Assembly (NCBI GenBank): GCA_037447655.1
Contig: JBBHKE010002217.1
Location: 1-21,528, forward strand
Direction of reading: 5' to 3'
Length of the DNA stretch: 21,528 nucleotides
Origin: Zygnema cylindricum
Lineage: Eukaryota > Streptophyta > Zygnematophyceae > Zygnematales > Zygnemataceae
In this document: positions 7,857 through 17,089 of the stretch, piece after piece
Numbering within the stretch: position 1 is the stretch's first letter
Layout of the letters: every line of letters begins with the position of its first letter
Made by a program: the position numbers and the translations under genes
Notes under the pieces: model-generated
The model's database searches: none
What the model saw: the letters and a program-made list of their open reading frames with translations, nothing else
Told to the model about the DNA's origin: nothing

Positions 7857-9725
7857 TCTAGGGTGCATGTGTTTGATGGAACAAACTTCACTTATAGGGA
7901 GTTTACGATGGAGGGATTACTTTTCGAAAAATTCTTGTGGGGGATTGTTTCAGGACAAGTGAGGTGTCTGCCACCCGACTTTGGTGAAACTCACTATGGA
8001 GAATCATCTGGGGCCTCACAGGAAAACCAACCTGAGTTCAGATGCAACGGAAGGTGACGGGAAAACTATTGTCAAGGAAGGGGAGAAGGGAAAAGAAACA
8101 CCGATGGTGAGGGGAGCTAGGCTCTCGGCTACAGCTTCACTTGTAGGGGTTATAACTGAACCAAAAACTGAAGAAAATGATAGAAAAATATGGGAGTACA
8201 AAAACACTATAGCTAAACATCTCATACTTAGATACGTGTCTAAGTCTATAGCTATCACTCTTTTAAATCTAACCAAGTTTTCGGAAATTTGGGAAACACT
8301 AATTCAAATTTATAAGAGTGAGACTATACAAAGGTAGCAGTTAGTAAATCAAGAGATAGAGTCCTATGCTTATAAAGGCGGTAGCATGATAAAGTTTTGC
8401 AATGATATTGGTGCGTTATATGTTGAGCTTGCTAGTGCAAGGTATGTGGAATCTGAGGAGAGAAAAATTAACACACTAATTATGAAACTCCCAGACGAGT
8501 ACGAAAATATCATTAACGGTATGCAAGAAATGGATGGCTCCTCATGGACTTGGAGCATTACCATATGGATGATTCTTGTGAGGGAAAGCACTTTAGAACT
8601 TTGTAAGGGAAGTGACAGGGTGAATGCACTAACAGTTGGTGGTGACTGGCGGAAGCGTGATGAGAAGAATGGCGGTGACAAGCGGAAGCGTGATGAGAGG
8701 AGTGATGGTGACTGGCGAAAGCGTGATGAGAGGAAGAAAGACAAAGGTAAACTTTATCGGAACTTTGGAGGAAAGAGAGGGAGAGGAAAAGAAAGGGGAG
8801 ATTTGAAAAAAGGTGTTTGCTTCTTTTGTGGAGAACCGGGTCACTATATGGAGGAGTGTCCTTGTTTGGAAGAACTTAGAAGTTGGAATGTGGATAAGGA
8901 GGTAGAAGGGGAAGAGGAGAAAGAGGATGAGGATATTTTGGAGCTTCTCCATATTGGTAGTATGGAGAAGAGTGAAAAGCATACAGAAATTCCACGAAGG
9001 CAACAGTGTGCTTTAGGAGGTATAAGGGAAGTAAAGAGAGAAGAGGTACTTGAGGGAGTTAGACTTGATGAGGATGTGAAAGAATGTAGAAAATATGACA
9101 TATAAATGAGAAAGACAGATCTAGGATCCACAATTGAAAAAGGGAAAAATAAAATTAATGAGGATAATTTTATAGATATTTTGGAAACAGATAACTGGTC
9201 GGAAAGGGAGACTTCAACGGATTCCGAGGAAAGGGGAGAAGTAAAACTAGAGGGGGTTTTAAAGGATACGGGAGGAGAATATTTAATGAAAGGTTTAGGG
9301 GAGGAGAAATATTCTTTGGGAATAAAAATAGAAAGTGATAGTGGAAAAATTCCATGGGAGAGAGTGAGGAAAGTTCAAAAATTGGGGTGAGTATCATGGA
9401 AAAAAATACGAGTACGGAAGACGTTGACCTTATGAGGAACTTAGTGGGGACAGCTGTTGTTTGGAAATACTTGGGGGGTAATAGATTTGACATCACCAAT
9501 GGGAGTGATGCCATTTATGAAGGTGTGACTGTAAAAGGGTTAGCATCTGGGTGTGTGTTGCAGATTGGAGATGGGGATGACTGTTTGAGCTACAAGAGGG
9601 AAATCGGATTTTGTGTGGATGGGAATGAGATGAGGTGGATAAAATCTTTGCTCGGATTTATGAAAAGTGGGATCTGTGATCAGCAAGATGGAGTATTTAT
9701 TTCAGCTCATCTAATGAACCGTTTT
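7845..9725 (+). pseudogene. gag: Copia-type Gag, full 5' end but broken (copy 2)
   Basis: The frame opens at an ATG inside the PBS and reads a typical copia Gag start (FDGTNFTYREFTMEGLLFEK). The copy is disrupted by a frame change between about 7960 and 8030, a TAG at 8335-8337, a TAA at 9103-9105 (GAA in copy 1), a one-base loss in an A run near 9344-9350, and a one-base loss in the T run near 9721 that removes the copy-1 stop. It keeps the UBN2 region, the three basic repeats (8641-8739) and the CCHC knuckle (8818-8859). Aligned parts are nearly identical to copy 1; a 60-base block at 8149-8208 has no differences. No pol genes follow before the LTR. Confidence 0.85.
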
Positions 9726-10008
9726 AAGTTTGAAATTATTATCTTAAAGTTTTATAAAAGGAAAAGGAAAAAGAAAAAGAAAAAGGGGGATGGAGTGTTT
9801 GTGTGTGGGAGTCGAAGTGTTGATATTTATGTATTTTCTAGGTATTTATAAAGAAAGCAAAAGGCAGAGGCAGTCTCCCTCTAACTCCCTTCTCCCAGCC
9901 TCCACACTTGTTGTAGTCAATAAAGGCTAGATAGGGAGTTATAACCATGGCTGCCTAGGCCTTCTAGAGAGACAGGAGTTGAAATTGGTAAATTTACCAA
10001 AATGGGAT

Positions 10009-10088
10009 ATGACCGACACAGGATTTGATCCTGGTACTTGCCAACTGTCAAACCTCCAATAGCCGTTAACTTTATCTTGTAGTCTAGG
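10009..10088 (-). repeat. Antisense tRNA-like segment in second LTR
   Basis: This is a diverged homologue of 6645-6716. On the minus strand, ccaggatcaaatcctgt forms a plausible T-arm (four of five stem pairs), preceded by the D-arm-like part gataaagttaacgg. No acceptor stem is visible. Confidence 0.4.
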
Positions 10089-10665
10089 TCTAGTGCTAGA
10101 TTATATAGGGTAAGATAAATATATAAATATTACCTAGTAGTATGTTTCATTTAACAAAATACGGAACAGAATAAACATGGAAAAGAATTAGACCGCACGG
10201 AATTCGGACCGCACGGAATTAACAAAATGGCATTTCATTTCGACGGTCCGGATGGAATATTCGATCTGAATCGACGGCCGTGGTGCGAGCCGGGATTCTA
10301 GAGTGGGCGACATGGTGTTTTTGGGCACCGCCACCTCAGATGACAAGTCACAAGTTCCTACAGGATTGCGGGATTTCCGGAACGCAAGATGACAAGTAAG
10401 GATGTGACAAATGTCACAGTATGGCGTTGTCGTACATTGGTCGTACAGAAAGTACTCCAGCACCTGTACTTTCTTGTAAGGTATAGACATGATTGGTACG
10501 TACTTTAACTAGTTCCGTGTTGACACGGATTTCAACGGTCAACGCGGAACGACGACCTTTGAAATTCAACGGTCAAGAAAATTTTGTTCGGCGAGTCAAA
10601 ATGACACGCGGCATCATCCTATAGGATGTCGGAGAAGAAAATGACAGAACGGCGACGACTTATTT

Positions 10666-10675
10666 GCCACGTGGC
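10666..10675. promoter_or_regulatory. G-box in second LTR U3
   Basis: The palindrome gccacgtggc carries a full CACGTG core. The other LTR has no G-box at this place, so the sites have turned over between the LTRs. Confidence 0.5.
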
Positions 10676-10843
10676 AGACCAAGAGTGGTGCCGAATATTT
10701 CCCTGCATAAAGTAAGGCGGCTACCGTACTTTATATGTACATTATGTAGTATGCTGCAATTTTATTGGTCTAGAGGGGTTGTGAGTAGGTTTTAGGACTT
10801 AGAATATTTTTGGTAGGTAGCCGCCTCTCCCAGAGAGCATCTT

Positions 10844-10852
10844 GTATAAAAG
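10844..10852 (+). promoter_or_regulatory. TATA box of second LTR
   Basis: The word gtataaaag lies in a block conserved with 7465-7473. It could drive transcription out into the flanking DNA beyond 11219. Confidence 0.6.
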
Positions 10853-11219
10853 GCAAACTTTGAAAAGCCATAACTATCAACTTACTTGACCATTTTCAGT
10901 GATTTTTTATGTTGCGGACTCAAAGGAGTCTAAGCTACACAGGGTTGGAGTCTGTCAGATGTTTTGCCTGCCCGGGTGGCTACATTTCTAAGGGAAAGTC
11001 AAAGTGGGTGAATGTGTCTAAATCTCATATTCTAACTTTGCATTCTATGGTGGAACTGAGCACACAGAAAGTCTTATTTCACAGAGGTGAAGCTGTAATG
11101 GGGTTCTGATTGGCAAGGGGTCAGTCATTTAGGTTTATGTAAACTTGGAGTCGGCACTATCTAGATTAGCTTCTTTCGATCTGCGAATTCTATGTGGCAA
11201 TGGAGCCCATAGAATTTCC

Positions 11220-11802
11220 TCCCTTAGAGTATCTCTTTCGTTCCATTGAAGGAAACGACTTTTGTTCCATTGAAGAGAACAACTTTGCCAGGCATCTGTA
11301 TCACTTTTTCATCTTCCTCATCACCGTCCTCTTCCAATTCAGACTCATCTTGTGCATCAAATTTCCCTCTCCGAATTCTTTCCGTTTTTGAATTCTTTCT
11401 CTCTAATCATCTTCTGTTTTTCCTTCAATGTATCCGATATCTCTATTGACAACTTGCAGTCTACCCCTAGTTGAGAGTACACTATAAAAAAATCTAATCT
11501 ACAACGTTGAAATCTCTCCTCCGTAGAAATACCTCTGATCCTCATTCTTACTTTTGTTGTACAAATGTATTTGTAGGGAACGTGTCTTCTTCTTTTTCGA
11601 ATTGGGAAGCCCTTGCGACTCAGCTCTGACAACTTAGCTCTGGAGTCTTAGCTCTGGAGTGTCAGACTGCAGATTGAGGTGCAGACTGTGCAGGTGCAAC
11701 CTTTTTCTTCTTTCCTCCTATAGTAACACTACAAGTCACCACTGAATTGCCTATAACTGATACAATAACGGATACAAAGGACTTCAACTTGCTTTGATAC
11801 CA
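11220..11802 (-). mobile_element. Fragment of a minus-strand Copia-like element with PBS
   Basis: On the minus strand, tggtatcaaagc (11802-11791) is one base from the common plant Copia PBS, which is complementary to the 3' end of initiator-Met tRNA (TGGTATCAGAGC). It is preceded by TT and a CA that would end an LTR at 11805. The sequence beyond it toward 11220 should be the leader and start of the internal region. It holds a weak minus frame (11357-11632) rich in basic residues with no recognised Gag motif. A 14-bp tandem duplication (tagctctggagtct-like, 11636-11663) breaks the frame. The fragment is cut by the gag-only element's right LTR. Confidence 0.5.
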
Positions 11803-11804
11803 AA

Positions 11805-12171
11805 TGATAGAAAAAGATCACGGCCAACAATTGTACAAACATCAGATCATTTCAGAAAACATTTGGAAGATGCGAAATCGTTTAGAAAGTTCTTAAGTCC
11901 ACAGAGTTCTCCAACTAAAGATATTTATTTATCAGAGATAATATTCTTTTTAAAGCATATTAATTCTTCCTTCACTTAAGAATATAAATTTATTTACCTT
12001 TGTTGTTTAAAATACTTATGACTAAACGACTTAAAACTACCACTATAACTTATTGAAAAACTGAATATTAAGACGTGACAAAAGGTAGGCGAACATGCGT
12101 TTAATCAGACAGTGCGTGCCGAAACTGAATGGCGCACACAGAACCGAAAATAATATATAAGTTGCATTAAA
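11805..12171 (-). repeat. Probable LTR remnant of the minus-strand Copia-like element
   Basis: By position this AT-rich stretch follows the CA-TT-PBS arrangement read on the minus strand, so it should be U5/R of an LTR. No second copy of it is in the window and its outer edge is unknown. The inverted-repeat element at 12180 may have inserted into it. Confidence 0.35.
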
Positions 12172-12179
12172 TAACATTA

Positions 12180-12700
12180 GGGAATTATTAATCGCAAAGA
12201 CGACTTTTGCTTCGCGCAGGTAGTTGTCAAAAATTGTACATTTGAAGTACATTTTTGTACAAGCTACGTACCTTTAAGTTTAGATTTGACGGTCAATCCG
12301 TCAAACAACTTTGACCCGCGAAATTTTGTAACGGCAGTTAAAAAAATGTCCCGGTTGCGAACGTATACTGTCATTAAAAAAAAAACAATTCACACGGCCG
12401 GCGTAAGTTTACTGTAACAGAATTGCGGCAGCCACATATAAATAAAAATGGTTGCTCGCAGGTAGGTTCTCACTTCACGTGAGCTCCTCACACCGACATT
12501 TGACTTAGGCACTTAGCCGCAAAAATATAATCTAATCGGGAACCGTTATAAGTTAAAAGACAACGTACGACATCTATAAACAAGTACGAAACTAAATTAA
12601 CTTCATACAAAATCAGCTTGCACGAAAATGTATTTCAAATGTACAATTTCTAACAACTACCTGCGCGAAGCAAAAATCGTCTCTGCGATAAGCAGTTCCC
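12180..12700. mobile_element. Inverted-repeat element with 8-bp target duplication, copy F2a
   Basis: Perfect 8-bp direct repeats taacatta lie at 12172-12179 and 12701-12708. The element starts gggaattattaatcgcaaag and ends with the inverse (gcgataagcagttccc). Its inverted ends match over about 75 bp with mismatches, including cgcgcaggtagttgtc-like blocks. It has no coding capacity. The left ~370 bp aligns with 17063-17400, so the two belong to one family. Eight-bp duplications fit hAT, but the GGGAATT tip is not the usual CAGGG type; P or Merlin relatives also make 8-bp (or 8-9-bp) sites, so the superfamily is open. Confidence 0.85.
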
Positions 12701-12835
12701 TAACATTAACCACCGTAAAGGACAACACGCAACGGACTAAATAGGAAACAATCCAAAAATAAAACTGAAACCAAACAGCAATCCATAACTAAATATGCAA
12801 CTACGTTAAAAAGTTACTCATAATTTCCACAGCAA

Positions 12836-13062
12836 ATCTAACAAGCACTCGTCCGGATATTGCGGTGGCAGTTTCAATTGTAAGTCGATTCTGTCATGAA
12901 CCAAAACAATCGCATTGGGAGGCAGTCAAACACATCTTCCGATATTTTTCCGGTACGATTGAGGTTGGCCTGACGTACAAATTGACAAGTTGCTTGGACT
13001 GCATCGGGTATTGTGATTCCTATTGAGGAGGAGATTACGATTATGGAAAGTCGACGTCCGGA
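12836..13062 (+). pseudogene. Copia RT tail and RNase H start, segment 1 of a split pseudogene
   Basis: Plus-strand translation gives the familiar copia linker between RT and RNase H: LTSTRPDIAVAVSIVSRF, then HWEAVKHIFRYFSGTIEVGL, then GKSTSG at the right edge. It contains an in-frame TGA at 13024-13026. Homology stops exactly where the hAT element begins at 13063, and the next codons resume at 16869. The left limit is uncertain because the sequence before about 12836 is not recognisable. Confidence 0.8.
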
Positions 13063-13383
13063 CAGAGGTTGCAAACGGTCAACCGAAATCGTGACCGACC
13101 GTTAACCGACCGCCCTTGCCGGATCCAGAACAGGTTCGGTTGCCAAATTTTGGTGTTAGGTAATTGCGGTCGGTTAATTCGCCAGGAACAAAAAAAAAAT
13201 CAGTTACGGTAACTCCCTAAAAAACGAAAAAAACGTATTTTTTTCCCGACATTATTGTACTTTTTACTTTTGGTATCGTGGAAGTACGTGACATCATGAT
13301 TAGCGTCGCGAAATCTGACACGGTTCTAACATTATTCATTTCGCAAATCTTACAAAAAGTTAAGGGCCGCAAATTGTAATCTA

Positions 13384-13857
13384 CACCGCGAATCGTAATT
13401 ACAATAAATAACGATAATTCGGTCACCCTAAATTTCGATTCTATCACGTTAAATAGAGTAAATGATTCTAAATATTTTTATTATACTTTTTAAGGTAAAG
13501 TTTAATTAGGGTAAAAAATTCTAATATATGTTCATTTTAAATAGTGTGGAGTACGGACGACGTCCGACCGTGCAAAATTGTACTTTTATAAGTAAAAAGG
13601 AACAAATAATGATTTAATTGAGGCCGTTATCATGTAACTGCGTTTTAACAAACTGCGTAGTGCAAACGTCAAAGTGACGATAAACTATACGTTTTCTCAG
13701 ATTTTGTACAAATACCTTATTTATAGTAGAGATATTAGCGCGCCAAATCATAGTACTTCAATAAATTAGAGTAAAATTCCTTTTTGAAAAAGTTTAATCA
13801 CACAAATTAGATTTCATAACTCTAATTTTTTCTTTACTCTAATTACGATTCACGGTG
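13384..13857. mobile_element. TA-flanked MITE, copy E3 (474 bp)
   Basis: TA lies at 13382-13383 and 13858-13859. The ends are CACCGCGAATCGTAATTA and the inverse taattacgattcacggtg. The interior shares the tacggacgacgtccgaccgt dyad with copy E1 and the aactgcgtagtgcaaacgtc block with copy E4. It is nested in the hAT element. Confidence 0.85.
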
Positions 13858-13864
13858 TATTGTA

Positions 13865-14090
13865 AAGTGTTAATTATGCACTTATTATAGTGTTTCCAAA
13901 AATATGTGAAATTATTATGTCAATATCATGTGACAGATAGTAATAATTGGTTTAAACATATATCGTACATTATTGCTAAGTGTTAATTATGCGTTTTATA
14001 TCGTGTTTCCACAAATATATTATATTATTATGTCAATGTCATGCGACATGTATTAGTTATTAGTTAATAAATCAGCGGAAAGCAAATTAT
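13865..14090. repeat. Tandem duplication of about 113 bp
   Basis: Two diverged units start aagtgttaattatgc at 13865 and 13978. Both continue through gtgtttcca and attattatgtcaat. It is AT-rich non-coding DNA in the left part of the hAT element. Confidence 0.75.
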
Positions 14091-14414
14091 TACGTCAACT
14101 TCCCACGACAAATCCTAATTATTAGCTTACTCACATGTTTCAAACAATAAATCGATAAATTGAATTGTTATTTCAGTTAGAGAAACTTGACCACAATTCA
14201 AACAAAACCTAATCATACACCAAAATAGAGAAAAACATTCTCGCTTCTTTTAAAAGTATAATCCAAAACGAACTTCAAGATTCAAAAAAAATGGTGAAAT
14301 TGCTTAATATTACCTTGTGAAATAATGCACGGCCACATCAAGTTGTTGGAAAAAAAATGAACATGTCTATGAAACTAAAACATCAAACAAATACATAGTA
14401 AAGGGGGAGATTTT

Positions 14415-15104
14415 GTGGCTTGTAATACATGTTTTATAGTTTATCAATACAAGTCAACAAACGGTACTTCAATAATTAACACTCACGCATGTTCAGCTTT
14501 GGCCGACACGGATAGTTTTAGAGGACTTCTTCGTAAGTTTCTTTCAAAATCGCAGGCAAAAACGAGTGACCCAAAAAAAATTGCGAAAATGGTGGCGTTG
14601 ATGTGTTGCGAGGAACTTCGACCATTTTCAGTTGGTCTCCACAATTTTTTTGGTGAGAGCAATGACGAAAATTAGGTTTTTATTACCACAGACAAAAAAA
14701 CGCCCGTTAGGGACGAATTGAAACGTTATATTTATTTTAAATTAACGAACAAGGAAAGATTGAACTTTAACATATTTGAATTGTGGAAAAAAAAATCAAA
14801 TATACGTGCGAAAGAAAGAGGATTTCCTATTCTAGCTGGTGTTGCTAGATCTATTCTAGCTATTTCGGCTTCTAGAACCATGTCTGAATGCAATTTTTCG
14901 GATGTTGGGAACACGATAACAAAGAAGAGGAGCTTACTAGCGGCTTCAATGATTAGTGATCTTTTGTGTGTTAGATCCAACCGAGATCTTTTAAATGCAC
15001 AATTTTTTGTTTTGTTTTGTTTTCTAATTATTGTTTTTTTTTTAGTATTAGTTATATATGTATTTTTTTTTTTATTTTTTTTTTGTATTTCACAATTTTT
15101 CTAG
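14415..15104 (+). pseudogene. Deleted hAT transposase (BED-like end joined to dimerisation region)
   Basis: A hAT transposase cuts and pastes the element by binding its ends. The first frame (14415-14675) starts near a BED-type zinc finger remnant (ACNTC, then H-x2-C) and carries the hAT N-terminal motif KKIAKMVALMCCEELRPFSV. The second frame (14718-15104) is the hAT C-terminal dimerisation region, with GFPILAGVARSILAISASRT and SECNFSDVGNTITKKRS. The catalytic RNase H-like core that normally separates these parts (several hundred residues) is missing, so the protein cannot catalyse transposition. The C-terminal frame runs on into a T-rich tail after about 15000. A repressor-like truncated protein is possible but not supported by anything seen here. 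Confidence 0.8.
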
Positions 15105-15729
15105 TGTTTATCTATTTTTTTTCTTAAACCGGAATGCTTATTTTTACCAAATTTCCAAAGCGCGCTATTTATACCACATTTAGATTTATAGATTTTGTGT
15201 AATTTTTAAGTTTGAGGTTGAGATTTTGCATAATAGAGTCGACAATAGGACGAGGTTGCGATTTGATTATTTCTATATTTAATACTATAAAACATTTTTT
15301 AGATATTTGCTCATCACAATTTGTTTTTTGCTAATTGATTTCCTATGTGAAAAACTTTTTTTTTTTAAGCATACATAATAAAAGCTTTACTTTTTTATGC
15401 GTAATTCATAACATACTATTGTAGTCAAAAGAAAAACCATCCGAAAATTGTAGCGAAAAATTTAGATTTACGAGAGAATGAACATTAATATAAGAGTTTA
15501 AACATTAATCTAAGAGTTACACGCAAAATTAGGAACAAATCTCTTGAGGGAGGTGACTGTCGAGAAGAAAAAATATTCGTAAAGGGAGATTGCAAAAAGA
15601 AAAAATAGTAAAAAGAAGAGGTACACGAGCTGTTCAACATTATTTAAAGACGTGGACTATAACCTACCACTTTTACCACGTCTCATTGCAGTGAATAGTA
15701 TTATTAATCAATTATTTCCATTAACACTA
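15105..15729. other. AT-rich 3' part of the hAT element
   Basis: No gene was recognised. The stretch begins with long T runs and continues as AT-rich DNA between the transposase remnant and the next MITE. Confidence 0.4.
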
Positions 15730-16624
15730 CACCGCCAATCATAATTAGCGTTATTAACGCTAATTCTGTCGACACGAATTTTGACCCAAAAACCTTAAAA
15801 AGAGTAAATAACTCTAAATTTTCCTTGACATTATTTAAGGTACTTTATGATTTTGCATTAACAACTATACCCCGCGAATCGTTATTAGTGTCAATAACTC
15901 AAATTAGGGTTCTTAAAATTTTGATTTTTTTCCTCAAATATGATACATGATTTAATTGTTCCTTGGCGTTAATTAAGGTACTGTACAAAATAACGTAAAA
16001 AACAAAAATACAATAAGATGTAAATAGTGTGGTGTACGGTCGATGTCAGACCGTACATAAATTTTCTTTTTCAAGTGAAAATTTTAAAAAATATGAATTA
16101 AATCAGACGCGCAGGCATAGGAACATGCGCTCAAAAAATTAGTCTGACACATAAATTAGTCTGACATGTTTGGATATTTAAAATTCACGACGGCTAAGAT
16201 TTCTAATATTTTGTACGGATACATATACTAATGTATATAATCGTACGACGAATATTCCATTTTTGTTGTTCCCAAACTAGCAATAACGTCGAAATTAAAA
16301 TACACCTTAAAAAAAATCAAATTCATAATTAACATCAATTACGGTAAATTTTCTTCAACACTATTTAAACTTTGACACTAATAACGATTTGCGGTGTAGT
16401 ATAGTACCGTTTTAAATGTGTGGCTTACGATCGGTGTCTGACCGCGCAAAATTGTACAGTATTAACGAAAAAAGTACAAAATTGATTTAATACGTAACGT
16501 TATGATGTAACTGCGTTTTCACAAACCGCGTAGTGCAAACGTCATAATGACGTGGAATTGTACGTTTGTCAGATTTTGTATGTGTACCTAAAAGATATAT
16601 TTACGATAATTACGATTGGGTGTG
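15730..16624. mobile_element. TA-flanked MITE, copy E4, split by copy E5
   Basis: TA lies at 15728-15729 and 16625-16626. The left end is CACCGCCAATCATAATTA; the right end, inverted, is CACACCCAATCGTAATTA. Removing the nested element at 15870-16396 leaves about 366 bp, whose right half resembles copy E3 (aactgcgttttcacaaaccg). A near-perfect palindrome with 11-bp arms, centred on 15754, lies just inside the left end. Confidence 0.75.
15870..16396. mobile_element. TA-flanked MITE, copy E5, nested in E4
   Basis: TA lies at 15868-15869 and 16397-16398. The left end is CCCCGCGAATCGTTATTAGT and the right end is the inverse. At 527 bp it aligns along its whole length with copy E1 (132-671). It inserted into a relative, a nest-within-family arrangement. 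Confidence 0.85.
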
Positions 16625-16868
16625 TAATAAATGTTTACCGGTAAAAACAACGAGCGCTGTAGTTTTGTAATTTTTCGGTTACGGTCGGGTACGATCAGTC
16701 GCGACAAATCGAGTTTCGGTTAACTTTTAATTTTCATAAACGACGGTCGGTTAACAGTTAACAATTTTGGAGCGTGACATAACACGGTCGGGAGTCGGTT
16801 ACTCAAATTTTGGGAAAAAAAAAACGGTCGGTTTCGGTTATATAAAATTTTCACTTTTGCGACCTTTG

Positions 16869-17062
16869 CGTCCAAATACGCATTCGTATTCGGGTGGTGC
16901 GACAATTTTGTGGAGTTCGCGTTTGCAACCGACAATTGCATTAAGTTCAACAGAGGCTAAGTATATGGCGACTTGGCATGCCGCAAAAGCATCAATTCGT
17001 TTAGGGAATTGCTAATCGCAGAGACGATGGCTTGGCATGCCGCAAAAGCAGCAATTCGTTTA
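16869..17062 (+). pseudogene. Copia RNase H, segment 2 of the split pseudogene
   Basis: After the hAT target duplication the Copia sequence resumes as SKYAFVF; one extra G near 16890 shifts the frame, then GGATILWSSRLQPTIALSST and EAKYMATWHAAKA follow. This is the RNase H core seen also at 4398-4593. It ends at the 8-bp target duplication of the palindromic element at 17063. Segments 1, 2 and 3 together give one contiguous domain order. Confidence 0.85.
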
Positions 17063-17089
17063 GGGAATTGCTAATCGCAGAAACGATTT
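16972..17089. repeat. 59-bp tandem duplication across the insertion border
   Basis: Two units start cttggcatgccgcaaaagca at 16972 and 17031. Each contains RNase H codons, the 8-bp target duplication ttcgttta (16996-17003 and 17055-17062) and the first 27 bp of the F2 terminus. The duplication therefore happened after, or during, insertion of the element. Confidence 0.85.

Larger units (their letters stand above)
6450..11219 (+). mobile_element. Gag-only LTR retrotransposon (TR-GAG type)
   Basis: The order is LTR (6450-7840), PBS (7841-7856), gag (from 7845), LTR (9818-11219). The internal region is only 1977 bp and encodes gag alone, so PR, INT, RT and RNase H must come from an autonomous Copia relative. 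This matches the class of plant terminal-repeat retrotransposons with a GAG domain (TR-GAG). The upstream gag copy (4605-6322) plus the 5' LTR form a second gag-LTR unit, making a tandem gag-LTR-gag-LTR array that probably arose by unequal recombination. A target duplication cannot be checked because the array's first LTR is missing and the right edge is mutated (tttcc instead of tttca). Confidence 0.8.
9818..11219 (+). repeat. LTR, second copy (about 1402 bp)
   Basis: It opens TGTTGATATT at 9818 and ends near agaatttc at 11218, where the homologous terminal CA has become CC. Compared with the first LTR it has a diverged U3 with indels and a well-conserved R/U5. The sequence before it lacks the purine tract found before 6450. 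Downstream sequence is unrelated to gag, so this is the right end of the array. Confidence 0.85.
13063..16868 (+). mobile_element. hAT element inserted in Copia RNase H
   Basis: The left end is CAGAGGTTGCAAACGG; the right end, read inverted, is CAAAGGTCGCAAAAGT. The flanking 8 bp are cgtccgga (13055-13062) and cgtccaaa (16869-16876), identical at six of eight positions, as expected for an old hAT target duplication. Both ends are rich in cggtcggttaac-type words. The 3.8-kb element includes about 1.4 kb of later insertions (MITEs at 13384, 15730 and 15870). Its own coding part is a deleted transposase at 14415-15104, so it is non-autonomous. It interrupts the Copia frame, and both sides belong to one RNase H domain. 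Confidence 0.8.

Noticed and set aside
9354-9851. Separate 165-codon gene after gag copy 2
   Set aside because: It is the shifted C-terminal part of gag running past its lost stop into the LTR.
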